A stretch of DNA of 5,987 bases from Terriglobia bacterium (GCA_020072905.1 JAIQGB010000286.1:1-5987); one strand, 5' to 3'. Positions 1 to 5,425 are shown, counted from the first letter of the stretch. Numbers and translations are program-made. The notes: generated by a model not told the origin, from the sequence alone.

Positions 1-135
1 ACCCAGTTGATGAACGTCGTGGACTTCCTGCGCAAGGTGGTGGGCCGTGTCGGGGTCCACGCCGAAACCCTGGCCGCCCATCAATGCTTCCCCGCTCAAT
101 TTGAGGAGAATGCGGCGATATGCCGGGTCGCTCAT
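1..135 (-). CDS. pyrH: UMP kinase (uridylate kinase), N-terminal 45 codons, cut by the window edge
   Basis: Bacterial UMP kinase phosphorylates UMP to UDP in cytoplasmic pyrimidine nucleotide synthesis. Translating the reverse strand from the ATG at 135-133 gives MSDPAYRRILLKLSGEALMG followed by GQGFGVDP. The ILLKLSGEALMG block is the family's hallmark N-terminal strand and phosphate-binding loop (Lys12, Ser14, Gly15). All 45 codons are open and the gene continues past base 1. The start is at the family's usual place, a few residues before the first strand, but no good Shine-Dalgarno is visible upstream (CTCGGGCTCT precedes the ATG). It lies 54 nt downstream of tsf on the same strand, as in many bacteria, so it is probably the next gene of the translation operon. 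Identification is firm; only the fragment can be judged. Confidence 0.93.
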   Translation of the reverse strand, partial: MSDPAYRRILLKLSGEALMGGQGFGVDPDTAHHLAQEVHDVHQLG

Positions 136-166
136 AGAGCCCGAGTGGTGGCCTCGACCTGCCCTA

Positions 167-184
167 CCGCCGGGAGCCCGGCGG
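167..184 (-). other. Perfect hairpin between tsf and pyrH
   Basis: CCGCCGGG and CCCGGCGG form an 8-bp perfect inverted repeat around a 2-nt centre; in RNA this is about 7 bp with a 4-nt loop. It starts 6 nt after the tsf stop codon and ends 31 nt before the pyrH ATG. On the minus strand it is followed by TAGGGCAGG, with no T-run, so it is not a classic intrinsic terminator. It could stabilise the upstream mRNA, mark a processing site, or modulate pyrH translation. The structure is seen; the role is a guess. Confidence 0.5.
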
Positions 185-189
185 GAGGG

Positions 190-828
190 TCATGCGGCGG
201 CGGAGACTTCCGCGGCAGGTTTGGACGGACCTTCCCCCACCTTGAAGCGCGCAAACCGTCGCACCGTAATGTTCTCGCCGAACTTGGCGATCTTCGAGTT
301 GATGAGTTCGCGGACCGTTATGCTTCCCGCGAGGTCTTTGATGAAGTGTTGCTCGTAGAGGCAATTATCCTCGTAGAATTTCTCCAGCTTTCCTTCCACG
401 ATGCGGTTCAGCACGGCCTCGGGTTTTCCGGAAGCCGCTGCCTGCGTGCGCAGAATCTCGCGCTCACGCTCCAGGATTTCCGGCGAGACATCTTCCTTGC
501 GGATGAAACGCGGGTCCGTGGCACAGACCTGCATCGCCAGGTCGTGAACCAGTTGCTGGAATTCCTCGTTGCGGGCGACGAAGTCGCTCTCGCAGTTGAC
601 CTCGACGAGCACGCCGATTTTGCCTCCGGCGTGGATGTAACTCCCGACCACACCCTCGCTGGCCGGTCTCCCGGCCTTCTTGGCGGCGCTCGCTTGGCCG
701 CGCTTGCGCAGGATTGTGAAGGCCTTCTCAAGATCGCCGTCGGCCTCATCGAGCGCCTTCTTGCACTCCATCATGGGCGCGCCGGTCATCTCGCGCAGCT
801 TCTTCACCAACTCCGGGGGAACACTCAT
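190..828 (-). CDS. tsf: Elongation factor Ts
   Basis: EF-Ts is the guanine nucleotide exchange factor that releases GDP from EF-Tu. The protein is 212 aa. Its N-terminal UBA-like domain carries the first family signature, LREMTGAPMMECKKALDEAD, near residues 11-30. The EF-Tu-contacting signature appears as EVNCESDFVARN (residues 77-88), with Asp82-Phe83 in place of the usual TDFV core. At 212 aa it is shorter than the 283-aa E. coli protein and resembles short single-core forms such as the Thermus one. I start it at the ATG at 828 because MSVPPELVKKLREMTG aligns with family N-termini and AGAGGA lies 11 nt upstream; the frame is open to 891, but those extra residues look non-coding. It lies 85 nt downstream of rpsB, behind a terminator-like hairpin that may lower its expression relative to S2. 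Confidence 0.96.
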   Translation of the reverse strand: MSVPPELVKKLREMTGAPMMECKKALDEADGDLEKAFTILRKRGQASAAKKAGRPASEGVVGSYIHAGGKIGVLVEVNCESDFVARNEEFQQLVHDLAMQVCATDPRFIRKEDVSPEILEREREILRTQAAASGKPEAVLNRIVEGKLEKFYEDNCLYEQHFIKDLAGSITVRELINSKIAKFGENITVRRFARFKVGEGPSKPAAEVSAAA

Positions 829-852
829 TCGGTCCGTTGTCCTCTCGACACG

Positions 853-886
853 AAAAAGGTAGGCGTGCAGGCCGCGCCGCCTACCC
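853..886 (-). terminator. Terminator/attenuator-like hairpin with T5 tail between rpsB and tsf
   Basis: Read on the minus strand, GGTAGGCG (885-878), a 12-nt loop and CGCCTACC (865-858) form a perfect 8-bp GC-rich stem. It can be extended by one G-U pair (886 with 857). It is followed immediately by TTTTT (857-853). This is the layout of an intrinsic terminator, placed 27 nt after the rpsB stop and 24 nt before the tsf start. Because tsf is an essential gene in the same direction and no clear new promoter separates it from rpsB, partial termination (attenuation) is more likely than a full stop. The short T-run and 12-nt loop would make it weak to moderate. Confidence 0.6.
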
Positions 887-913
887 CTCAACTCTCACTC
901 GGATTTTGCCACG

Positions 914-1891
914 CTAACTTGCGTCCGTAGCCGACACGTCCTCGGTGCCGTCTTCTTGACGTCCTCCGGCCTTGACCTCGCCCGGCCTGCGCTTGAGCTT
1001 GGGAACCCGCACGCGGCCGTCGAGAGCCTCTTCCGCTTCGATGACGGCAGTCGAGACGCCCTCGCCGCCCTCCTCCGGGAATTCCTGGCTGTAGTCGCCC
1101 GCCGCCATGGCCTCTTCCGGCGCCAGGGCGGCAGCCTCGCGGGCCGCTTCCAGCTCTTCCGCAGCGCGTTCCGCGGCCAACTTCTCTTCCTCGAGCTGTT
1201 TCTGCAAAGCCGCGTCCTTCCCCTCGAGCACCGCGTCGGCAACGCGTGAGGTGAAGAGGCGAATGGCCCGCAGCGCGTCGTCGTTTCCGGGGATGACGTA
1301 ATCGACGAGATCGGGGTCGCAGTTGGTATCCACAATCCCCACCACCGGGATGCCCAGCTTGCGAGCCTCCTTAACGGCGATGTCTTCCTTGTTCGAGTCG
1401 ACCACAAAAAGCGCGTCCGGAAGGCCCGGCATGTCCTTGATGCCCGCCAGGTTCTGATCCAGATGCTTGCGCTCGCGCTCCAAGCGCTGCACTTCCTTCT
1501 TGGTCAACAGGTCGTAGCGGCCATCCCGGCTCATTTCTTCCAATTCCTTGAGCCGCTGGATGGATTTCTGGATCGTGGCATTGTTTGTCAGCAGGCCACC
1601 CAGCCAGCGATGGTTGACGTAGTACATCCCGCCGCGGGTCGCCTCCTCGGCAATCGCCTCCTGCGCCTGCCGCTTGGTGCCGACGAACAAAACCGTTTTC
1701 CCCTGCGCGCCGAGTTCAGCGACGAATTTGGCGGCTTCCTTAAAGAGCTTGAGGGTTTTCTGGAGGTCGATGATGTAGATGCCGTTCCGCTCCCCGTAAA
1801 TGTACTCCTTCATTTTGGGGTTCCAGCGGCGGGTCTGGTGGCCGAAATGGACTCCAGCCTCCAGGAATTCCTTCATCGTGATGTTCGACAA
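914..1891 (-). CDS. rpsB: 30S ribosomal protein S2, with long acidic C-terminal extension
   Basis: S2 is a small-subunit protein of the 30S body/head junction, needed for binding of S1 and initiation. From the TTG start the protein is 325 aa and begins MSNITMKEFLEAGVHFGHQT, then RRWNPKMKEYIYGERNGIY, the classic S2 N-terminus. The second signature is PGLPDALFVVDSNKEDIAVKEA, followed by GIPVVGIVDTNCDPDLVDYVIPGNDDA. The core ends near residue 222. About 100 further residues follow: first a Glu/Ala-rich segment likely to form a helix or coiled coil (QLEEEKLAAERAAEELEAAR), then an acidic linker and a basic patch (RVRVPKLKRRPG). E. coli S2 has only 241 aa. The TTG at 1891-1889 is chosen because AGGAGG lies 4 nt upstream and the family begins a few residues before KEFLEAG; the first in-frame ATG (1876) is 19 nt from that site. 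The frame is open upstream to 1987, but that part is intergenic heptad repeat. Confidence 0.96.
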   Translation of the reverse strand: MSNITMKEFLEAGVHFGHQTRRWNPKMKEYIYGERNGIYIIDLQKTLKLFKEAAKFVAELGAQGKTVLFVGTKRQAQEAIAEEATRGGMYYVNHRWLGGLLTNNATIQKSIQRLKELEEMSRDGRYDLLTKKEVQRLERERKHLDQNLAGIKDMPGLPDALFVVDSNKEDIAVKEARKLGIPVVGIVDTNCDPDLVDYVIPGNDDALRAIRLFTSRVADAVLEGKDAALQKQLEEEKLAAERAAEELEAAREAAALAPEEAMAAGDYSQEFPEEGGEGVSTAVIEAEEALDGRVRVPKLKRRPGEVKAGGRQEDGTEDVSATDAS

Positions 1892-1894
1892 AAA

Positions 1895-1901
1895 TCCTCC
1901 T
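1895..1901 (-). promoter_or_regulatory. Shine-Dalgarno AGGAGGA of rpsB, pointing to a TTG start
   Basis: The minus strand reads TTAGGAGGATTTTTG before TCG AAC ATC ACG ATG. AGGAGG ends 4 nt before the TTG, slightly short but workable, and 19 nt before the in-frame ATG, which is too far. This decides the start in favour of TTG. Confidence 0.65.
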
Positions 1902-1906
1902 AAATG

Positions 1907-1976
1907 CAGTGACCAGTGACGAATGAAAAGTGACGAGCAACCGAGAGTTGGGAGCCGACAGTCAAGAGTTGAGAGC
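1907..1976. repeat. Ten consecutive degenerate heptanucleotides (left array)
   Basis: On the plus strand the sequence divides into ten uninterrupted 7-nt units. The first are CAGTGAC (1907-1913) and CAGTGAC (1914-1920), then GAATGAA, AAGTGAC, and later CGAGAGT, CAAGAGT and TGAGAGC. Units keep a purine-rich pattern like (c)(a/g)AGAGT or cAGTGAC with drift between neighbours. It begins a few bases upstream of the rpsB ribosome binding site and fills the leader. Seven-base units do not keep a reading frame, so coding is not the explanation. Heptanucleotide short tandem repeats (STRRs) are known from cyanobacterial intergenic regions; this is similar in form, and homology is not implied. Confidence 0.65.
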
Positions 1977-2022
1977 AAGCCATCCAAGACGTCCTGGTCG
2001 GCTTAAACTCTCGACTCTTGAC
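1961..2022 (-). other. Long imperfect hairpin joining the two heptad arrays (rpsI-rpsB intergenic)
   Basis: GTCAAGAGTTGAGAG (1961-1975) and CTCTCGACTCTTGAC (2008-2022) pair at 14 of 15 positions. Inside them AAGCC (1977-1981) pairs with GGCTT (2000-2004). Inside that, CCAAGACGTCCTGG (1984-1997) is nearly self-complementary, with one G-U pair when read as minus-strand RNA. The stacked arms make a rod of roughly 25 pairs, or a cruciform in DNA. No long T-run follows on the minus strand. It lies between the rpsI stop and the rpsB ribosome binding site, so it could protect rpsI mRNA, be a processing point, or affect rpsB expression. Confidence 0.65.
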
Positions 2023-2040
2023 TCTCAACTTTCGACTCGT
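2006..2040. repeat. Five degenerate heptanucleotides in opposite orientation (right array)
   Basis: Five 7-nt units follow each other: AACTCTC, GACTCTT, GACTCTC, AACTTTC, GACTCGT. They are the reverse complement in style of the purine-rich left array (1907-1976). Related text continues out of phase as CACTCAT and CACTGTC up to the base next to the rpsI stop codon. Together the two arrays fill nearly the whole space between rpsI and rpsB. Confidence 0.65.
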
Positions 2041-2057
2041 TCCACTCATCACTGTCC

Positions 2058-2453
<396 letters not shown>

Positions 2454-2496
2454 TACGGCTCCTAATCTGAGATTCGCCAGCGCAGGGAAAGCTGGA

Positions 2497-2931
2497 CTAT
2501 CGATGCAAGGAAAGCGGCTCCGGATTCTGCGCGTGGTGAGGATGATGCGGACCGGCGTAGACCTTCAGCCGGCAAGCCAGGCGATCCCCCAGCCGAGTCT
2601 TGGGCAGCATGCCGCGAATCGCGTCACGCACCAAGCGATCCGGCTTGGTGGCCAAATACTGACGGGCGACGATCTCCTTCAACCCTCCCGGGTAGCCGGT
2701 AAAATGCCGGTAGACTTTGTCGTCGAGCTTCTTGCCGGTCAGGCGAATCTTCTCCGCATTGATGACAATCACCCCGTCGCGATGATCCTCATGGGGGGTG
2801 TAATCCGGGCTGGTCTTCCCCGTCAAAACGTGCGCCGCCTGAGCGGCCAAGCGTCCCAGCACCCATCCCTCCGCGTCGAGGATTCGCCAGCGAATCTTTC
2901 CCCGGCGCGCTTTGGCAAAATAGGTCCCCAC
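2497..2931 (-). CDS. rplM: 50S ribosomal protein L13
   Basis: L13 is an early-assembly 50S protein that binds 23S rRNA. Recognisable segments are RWRILDAEGWVLGRLAAQAA, the YTPHEDHRDGVIVINAEKIRLTGKK block, DKVYRHFTGYPGG, then RDAIRGMLPKTRLGD and LKVYAGPHHPH. These match the family from end to end. I prefer the GTG at 2931-2929, giving a 144-aa protein starting MGTYFAKARRGK. It has GGAGAG just upstream and matches the usual TYFAK N-terminus. The ATG at 2943-2941 adds four residues (MESG), remains possible, and has no clear ribosome binding site. The C-terminus is unusually His-rich (PHHPHHAQNPEPLSLHR) compared with E. coli. This is the first gene of the minus-strand cluster, behind a TTGACA promoter. 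Confidence 0.95.
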   Translation of the reverse strand: MGTYFAKARRGKIRWRILDAEGWVLGRLAAQAAHVLTGKTSPDYTPHEDHRDGVIVINAEKIRLTGKKLDDKVYRHFTGYPGGLKEIVARQYLATKPDRLVRDAIRGMLPKTRLGDRLACRLKVYAGPHHPHHAQNPEPLSLHR

Positions 2932-2935
2932 TCCA

Positions 2936-2941
2936 CTCTCC
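2936..2941 (-). promoter_or_regulatory. Probable Shine-Dalgarno GGAGAG of rplM, favouring a GTG start
   Basis: GGAGAG on the minus strand lies 4 nt before the GTG at 2931 (6 nt counted from GGAG). It overlaps the alternative ATG at 2943, which has only TTAGATGCA in front of it. Confidence 0.5.
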
Positions 2942-2963
2942 ATTGCATCTAACTGTACGCAAA

Positions 2964-2998
2964 CTTATATCTTCAGCCCACCCATGGTTCTTTGTCAA
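2964..2998 (-). promoter_or_regulatory. Promoter of the rplM-rpsI-rpsB-tsf cluster
   Basis: On the minus strand a perfect -35 box TTGACA lies at 2998-2993. The best -10-like hexamer is TATAAG (2969-2964), but the spacer is 23 nt, longer than ideal. At the usual 17-18 nt spacing only GAAGAT is present, which keeps the second A and last T. A sigma-70-type promoter here is very plausible from position and the -35 box; the exact -10 is uncertain. Transcription would begin within about 30 nt of the rplM start, leaving no room for a structured leader. Confidence 0.55.
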
Positions 2999-3094
2999 CA
3001 GCTTTCCCGCCGCGTGGGCAGGAGAAGCCTCTGATCCCTCACTGCGCCCCCGGGAAGGGTGTGCCATCCCGTCTTTGCCAGCGCCTGCGAGCAG

Positions 3095-3132
3095 TCTGCT
3101 TTGCAGAAAAATACATCGCAATGTGATATAAT
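3095..3132 (+). promoter_or_regulatory. Extended -10 promoter of the marR-clc operon with possible operator repeats
   Basis: TGATATAAT at 3124-3132 is a perfect extended -10 element (TGnTATAAT). TTGCAG (3101-3106) could be a -35 box, but the 20-nt spacer is long; an extended -10 can act without one. Two small inverted repeats overlap this region: TCTGC-TTT-GCAGA (3095-3107) and ACAT-N4-ATGT (3113-3124). MarR proteins often bind palindromes in their own promoters, so either may be an autoregulatory operator. The promoter is well supported; the operators are tentative. Confidence 0.65.
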
Positions 3133-3141
3133 AGGTCCCGC

Positions 3142-3606
3142 ATGGCACGACAATCTTCCCCCCCATCAGCCAAGCCCTCGGCCCCGCTCACCTGGCGGCT
3201 GGCCCGTTTTCGCTACCAGTTGCGCAAATTCCTACGGTTCAGCGAGCGGGTGGCGCGTGCCTGCGGGGTCACTCCCCAGCAGCATCAACTGCTGCTCGGC
3301 GTCGCCGGCTTCACGGGACGCGGTTGGGCCACCGTCTCGGACCTCGCGGAGTTTCTCCAACAGCGGCACAACGCGGTTGTGGGACTGGTGAAGAGAGCCG
3401 AGTTGCGCGGGCTTGTCCACAAGGGACCCAGTTCCAAGGACCACCGCTTTGTTCGAGTTTTTCCCACATCCCGTGGCGAAAAGACGCTCCGCAAGTTGAC
3501 TCAACTGCACCGAGCCGAACTCCGCCGGTTTCAAGCCGGCCTTCAGAGTATTTCGGGGAGGTCCTCCCCAACCACCCGTGAATCTCGCGGAGGTGCACGT
3601 GCCTGA
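3142..3606 (+). CDS. MarR-family winged-helix transcriptional regulator
   Basis: The 154-aa product has a MarR-like layout. A helical N-terminal segment (about residues 16-40) would form part of the dimer interface. TPQQHQLLLGVAGF (44-57) is a typical second helix. TVSDLAEFLQQRHNAVVGLVKRAELRGLV (64-92) is the helix-turn-helix, with the recognition helix at about 75-86. The beta-wing carries SSKDHRFVRVFPTSRGEKTL (98-115), including the family's Asp-x-Arg (Asp100, Arg102). MarR proteins bind DNA as dimers and usually repress neighbouring genes until a ligand or oxidation releases them. No sensing cysteine pair is seen; the only cysteine is Cys41. The start is the first ATG; it lacks a good Shine-Dalgarno and the promoter ends just before it. 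The last 8 nt overlap the ClC gene, making that the obvious target along with itself. The ligand is unknown. Confidence 0.88.
   Translation: MARQSSPPSAKPSAPLTWRLARFRYQLRKFLRFSERVARACGVTPQQHQLLLGVAGFTGRGWATVSDLAEFLQQRHNAVVGLVKRAELRGLVHKGPSSKDHRFVRVFPTSRGEKTLRKLTQLHRAELRRFQAGLQSISGRSSPTTRESRGGARA
3555..3569 (+). other. Perfect GGGGAGG-T-CCTCCCC palindrome at the end of the MarR gene
   Basis: A 7-bp perfect inverted repeat with a single central base lies inside the MarR coding region, 29 nt before the ClC GTG start. In RNA it gives about 6 bp with a 3-nt loop. Its CCTCC (3563-3567) is also complementary to the ClC ribosome binding site GGAGG (3589-3593), so two exclusive foldings are possible. 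Confidence 0.5.
3589..3593 (+). promoter_or_regulatory. Shine-Dalgarno GGAGG of the ClC gene, deciding its GTG start
   Basis: GGAGG sits 5 nt before the GTG at 3599, ideal spacing. The earlier in-frame GTG at 3578 has its nearest purine-rich site (GGGGAGG, ending 3561) 16 nt away, which is too far. Confidence 0.7.
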
Positions 3607-5425
3607 CACGCCTGGTGCAAATCAGGCCCAGAGGACCCCACCCAAGCGGTCAAGCCAGTTTGGAGTTGCCCTCGATCCGAACGTGGTCTGGCTCTCCGTC
3701 TGCGCCATGGTGGTGGGATTGATCGGGGGCCTGGTCGCACAGGGATTGCTGGAGCTCATCTATCTGTTCACCAACATTTTCTTCTACGGGACGTGGTCCT
3801 TCGCCATCACCTACCCGATCCATCATCGTCTCGGCGTCTGGGTGATCCTGATTCCTCCCCTGGGAGGGCTGCTGGTGGGCAGCATGATTCACTTCTGGGA
3901 GCCGACGCTGAAGGGTCACGGCATTCCCGAGGCCATGGAAGCTGTCTTGGTGGGCAAGAGCCGCGTGCGAATGCGCGTCGGCATCCTGAAACCGCTCGCC
4001 ACTGCATTCGCCATCGGCACGGGCGGCCCCTTCGGGGCAGAAGGGCCAATCATCCAGACGGGCGCGGCATTCGGTTCTATCTTCGGGCAAGTCACCCGCC
4101 TCACACCCTACCAACGCCGCGTCTTGTTAGCGGCGGGCGCCGCTGCAGGGATGGCGGCAACTTTTGTGGCTCCATTCGCGGGCATTCTGGTGGCCATCGA
4201 GCTTCTTCTGTTTGAATTCCGCGCCCGCTCCTTCATTCCCGTAGCGATCTCCTCGGTTGTAGCCACCGGGGTGGCCGTACATTTTCGCGGCTGGGCGCCC
4301 CTGTTCCCCACGCCTGCCTTCGCTTTGACCAGCATGCAGGAACTCTGGCTCTTCGCGCTCATGGGCGTGCTGATGGGCGTGATTGCGATCTGTATGATTC
4401 GGGTGCTGTCCTGGCTGGAAGACCTCTTCGACCATTTTCTCCTCAAGCCCGCGGCGATCTGGTCTCCCGTCCTCGGGGCGCTCCTCCTGGGCATCATCGG
4501 ATACTTCTACCCGCAGGTTTTCGGTACGGGCTACGACACAATCCGTGACATGCTGAACGACCGCCTCTCCGTCAGCAAGCTGTTGGGAGTTTCCATTGCC
4601 AAGTTCTGGGCACTGGTGCTGTCGCTCGGCTCCGGGACGACGGGAGGCGTCTTCGCTCCCTCCCTGATCGTGGGTGGGGGCGTTGGGGCCGCCTACGCCA
4701 TTGCCTGGCACCATTTCTTTCCGCACTTCGTGACTGACCCTGCGCTTTACGCGTTGGTGGCCATGGCGGCGGTCTTCGGAGGCATCGCGCGCGCGCCTTT
4801 CACATCCATCGTCTTTCTCTTCGAACTCAGCCGGAATCCCAACGCCCTGCTCCCCCTGGTAGTTGGCGTAGTCGTGGCCGACGGTTTTGTACGTCTCTTC
4901 AGCGCCGAGTCCATCATGACCGGCAAGCTCGTCAAGCGCGGGCTCATCGTCCGGCAGGATTACACGGTCCCCGTATTGATGCGCGCACGCATCGAGCAGG
5001 TGATGCGCAGGAACTTTTCCCCTATTGCGGCTGATTCGGAGGTCGAGTCCGTAGTTCTTCAAATCGCTCCGGAACTGACCGCCGCCCTTCCAGTGATTGA
5101 CAAGGATGGCCACTTGGTGGGGATCATCGAGGCCCACGACCTCTTGAAAGGCAACCATAAACCTCTTAAGGTTGGCGAGATCGCGCGACAGGATTACGTC
5201 ACAGCCCACCTTGGAGACACGGTGGAAGATGTGACGAAACTCATGCTGGCACAAAACGTTGAGAACGTGGTCGTGGTCGAAGAGGGTCCGTCCCCCAAAC
5301 CCGTCGGCGTGGCCCGCGCCGCCGATATCCTCCGTCTGCGCCGGTGGGTCATCGAAGAAGAAAGTGATGAACTGCCTGCCTCCCCTTCCACCTCCAAACC
5401 GCCTCCCTCGCCCCAAGCGAGCTAG
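3599..5425 (+). CDS. ClC-family chloride/anion channel or transporter with C-terminal CBS pair
   Basis: This 608-aa inner-membrane protein has a complete ClC core (about residues 28-450) followed by two cytoplasmic CBS domains (about 460-518 and 524-583) and a Pro/Ser-rich tail. The anion-pathway motifs appear in order: GHGIPEAM (106-113, usual GSGIP), GAEGPIIQ (146-153, usual GREGP, gating Glu148 kept), the APFAGILVAIE helix with Leu202 where E. coli ClcA has its internal Glu203, and GGVFAPSL (349-356, GxFxP motif). SIMTGKL (438-444) has Met440 where the central tyrosine is expected. ClC proteins are dimers acting as anion channels or anion/proton exchangers; CBS pairs often bind adenine nucleotides and tune gating. 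The GTG start is set by GGAGG at 3589-3593; an upstream GTG (3578) would add seven residues. The 8-nt overlap with the MarR gene implies coupled translation. Channel versus exchanger and anion selectivity cannot be settled from sequence. Confidence 0.95.
   Translation: MPDTPGANQAQRTPPKRSSQFGVALDPNVVWLSVCAMVVGLIGGLVAQGLLELIYLFTNIFFYGTWSFAITYPIHHRLGVWVILIPPLGGLLVGSMIHFWEPTLKGHGIPEAMEAVLVGKSRVRMRVGILKPLATAFAIGTGGPFGAEGPIIQTGAAFGSIFGQVTRLTPYQRRVLLAAGAAAGMAATFVAPFAGILVAIELLLFEFRARSFIPVAISSVVATGVAVHFRGWAPLFPTPAFALTSMQELWLFALMGVLMGVIAICMIRVLSWLEDLFDHFLLKPAAIWSPVLGALLLGIIGYFYPQVFGTGYDTIRDMLNDRLSVSKLLGVSIAKFWALVLSLGSGTTGGVFAPSLIVGGGVGAAYAIAWHHFFPHFVTDPALYALVAMAAVFGGIARAPFTSIVFLFELSRNPNALLPLVVGVVVADGFVRLFSAESIMTGKLVKRGLIVRQDYTVPVLMRARIEQVMRRNFSPIAADSEVESVVLQIAPELTAALPVIDKDGHLVGIIEAHDLLKGNHKPLKVGEIARQDYVTAHLGDTVEDVTKLMLAQNVENVVVVEEGPSPKPVGVARAADILRLRRWVIEEESDELPASPSTSKPPPSPQAS

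Noticed and set aside
7..930. Plus-strand open frame of 307 codons opposite pyrH and tsf
   Set aside because: It runs antisense to tsf and into the neighbouring genes on both sides, with no domain and no ribosome binding site; it is a shadow frame.
1892..1987. Upstream extension of rpsB to an ATG at 1987
   Set aside because: The 32 extra residues are translated heptad repeat and do not fit the S2 family; the ribosome binding site supports the TTG at 1891.
2471..2892. The 12-mer GATTCGCCAGCG occurs twice (2471 and 2881)
   Set aside because: About one or two 12-nt matches are expected by chance in a 6-kb window counting both strands, and the flanks do not match.
2881..2896. Palindrome GATTCG-CCAG-CGAATC inside rplM
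   Set aside because: It lies in well-conserved coding sequence (residues around RWRILDAEG), so codon choice can explain it; no evidence of regulation.
2944..3141. Possible L13 autoregulatory leader or riboswitch upstream of rplM
   Set aside because: The TTGACA promoter sits so close to rplM that the expected 5' leader is under about 30 nt, leaving no room for a structured element. I also saw no fluoride-riboswitch-like fold before the ClC operon.
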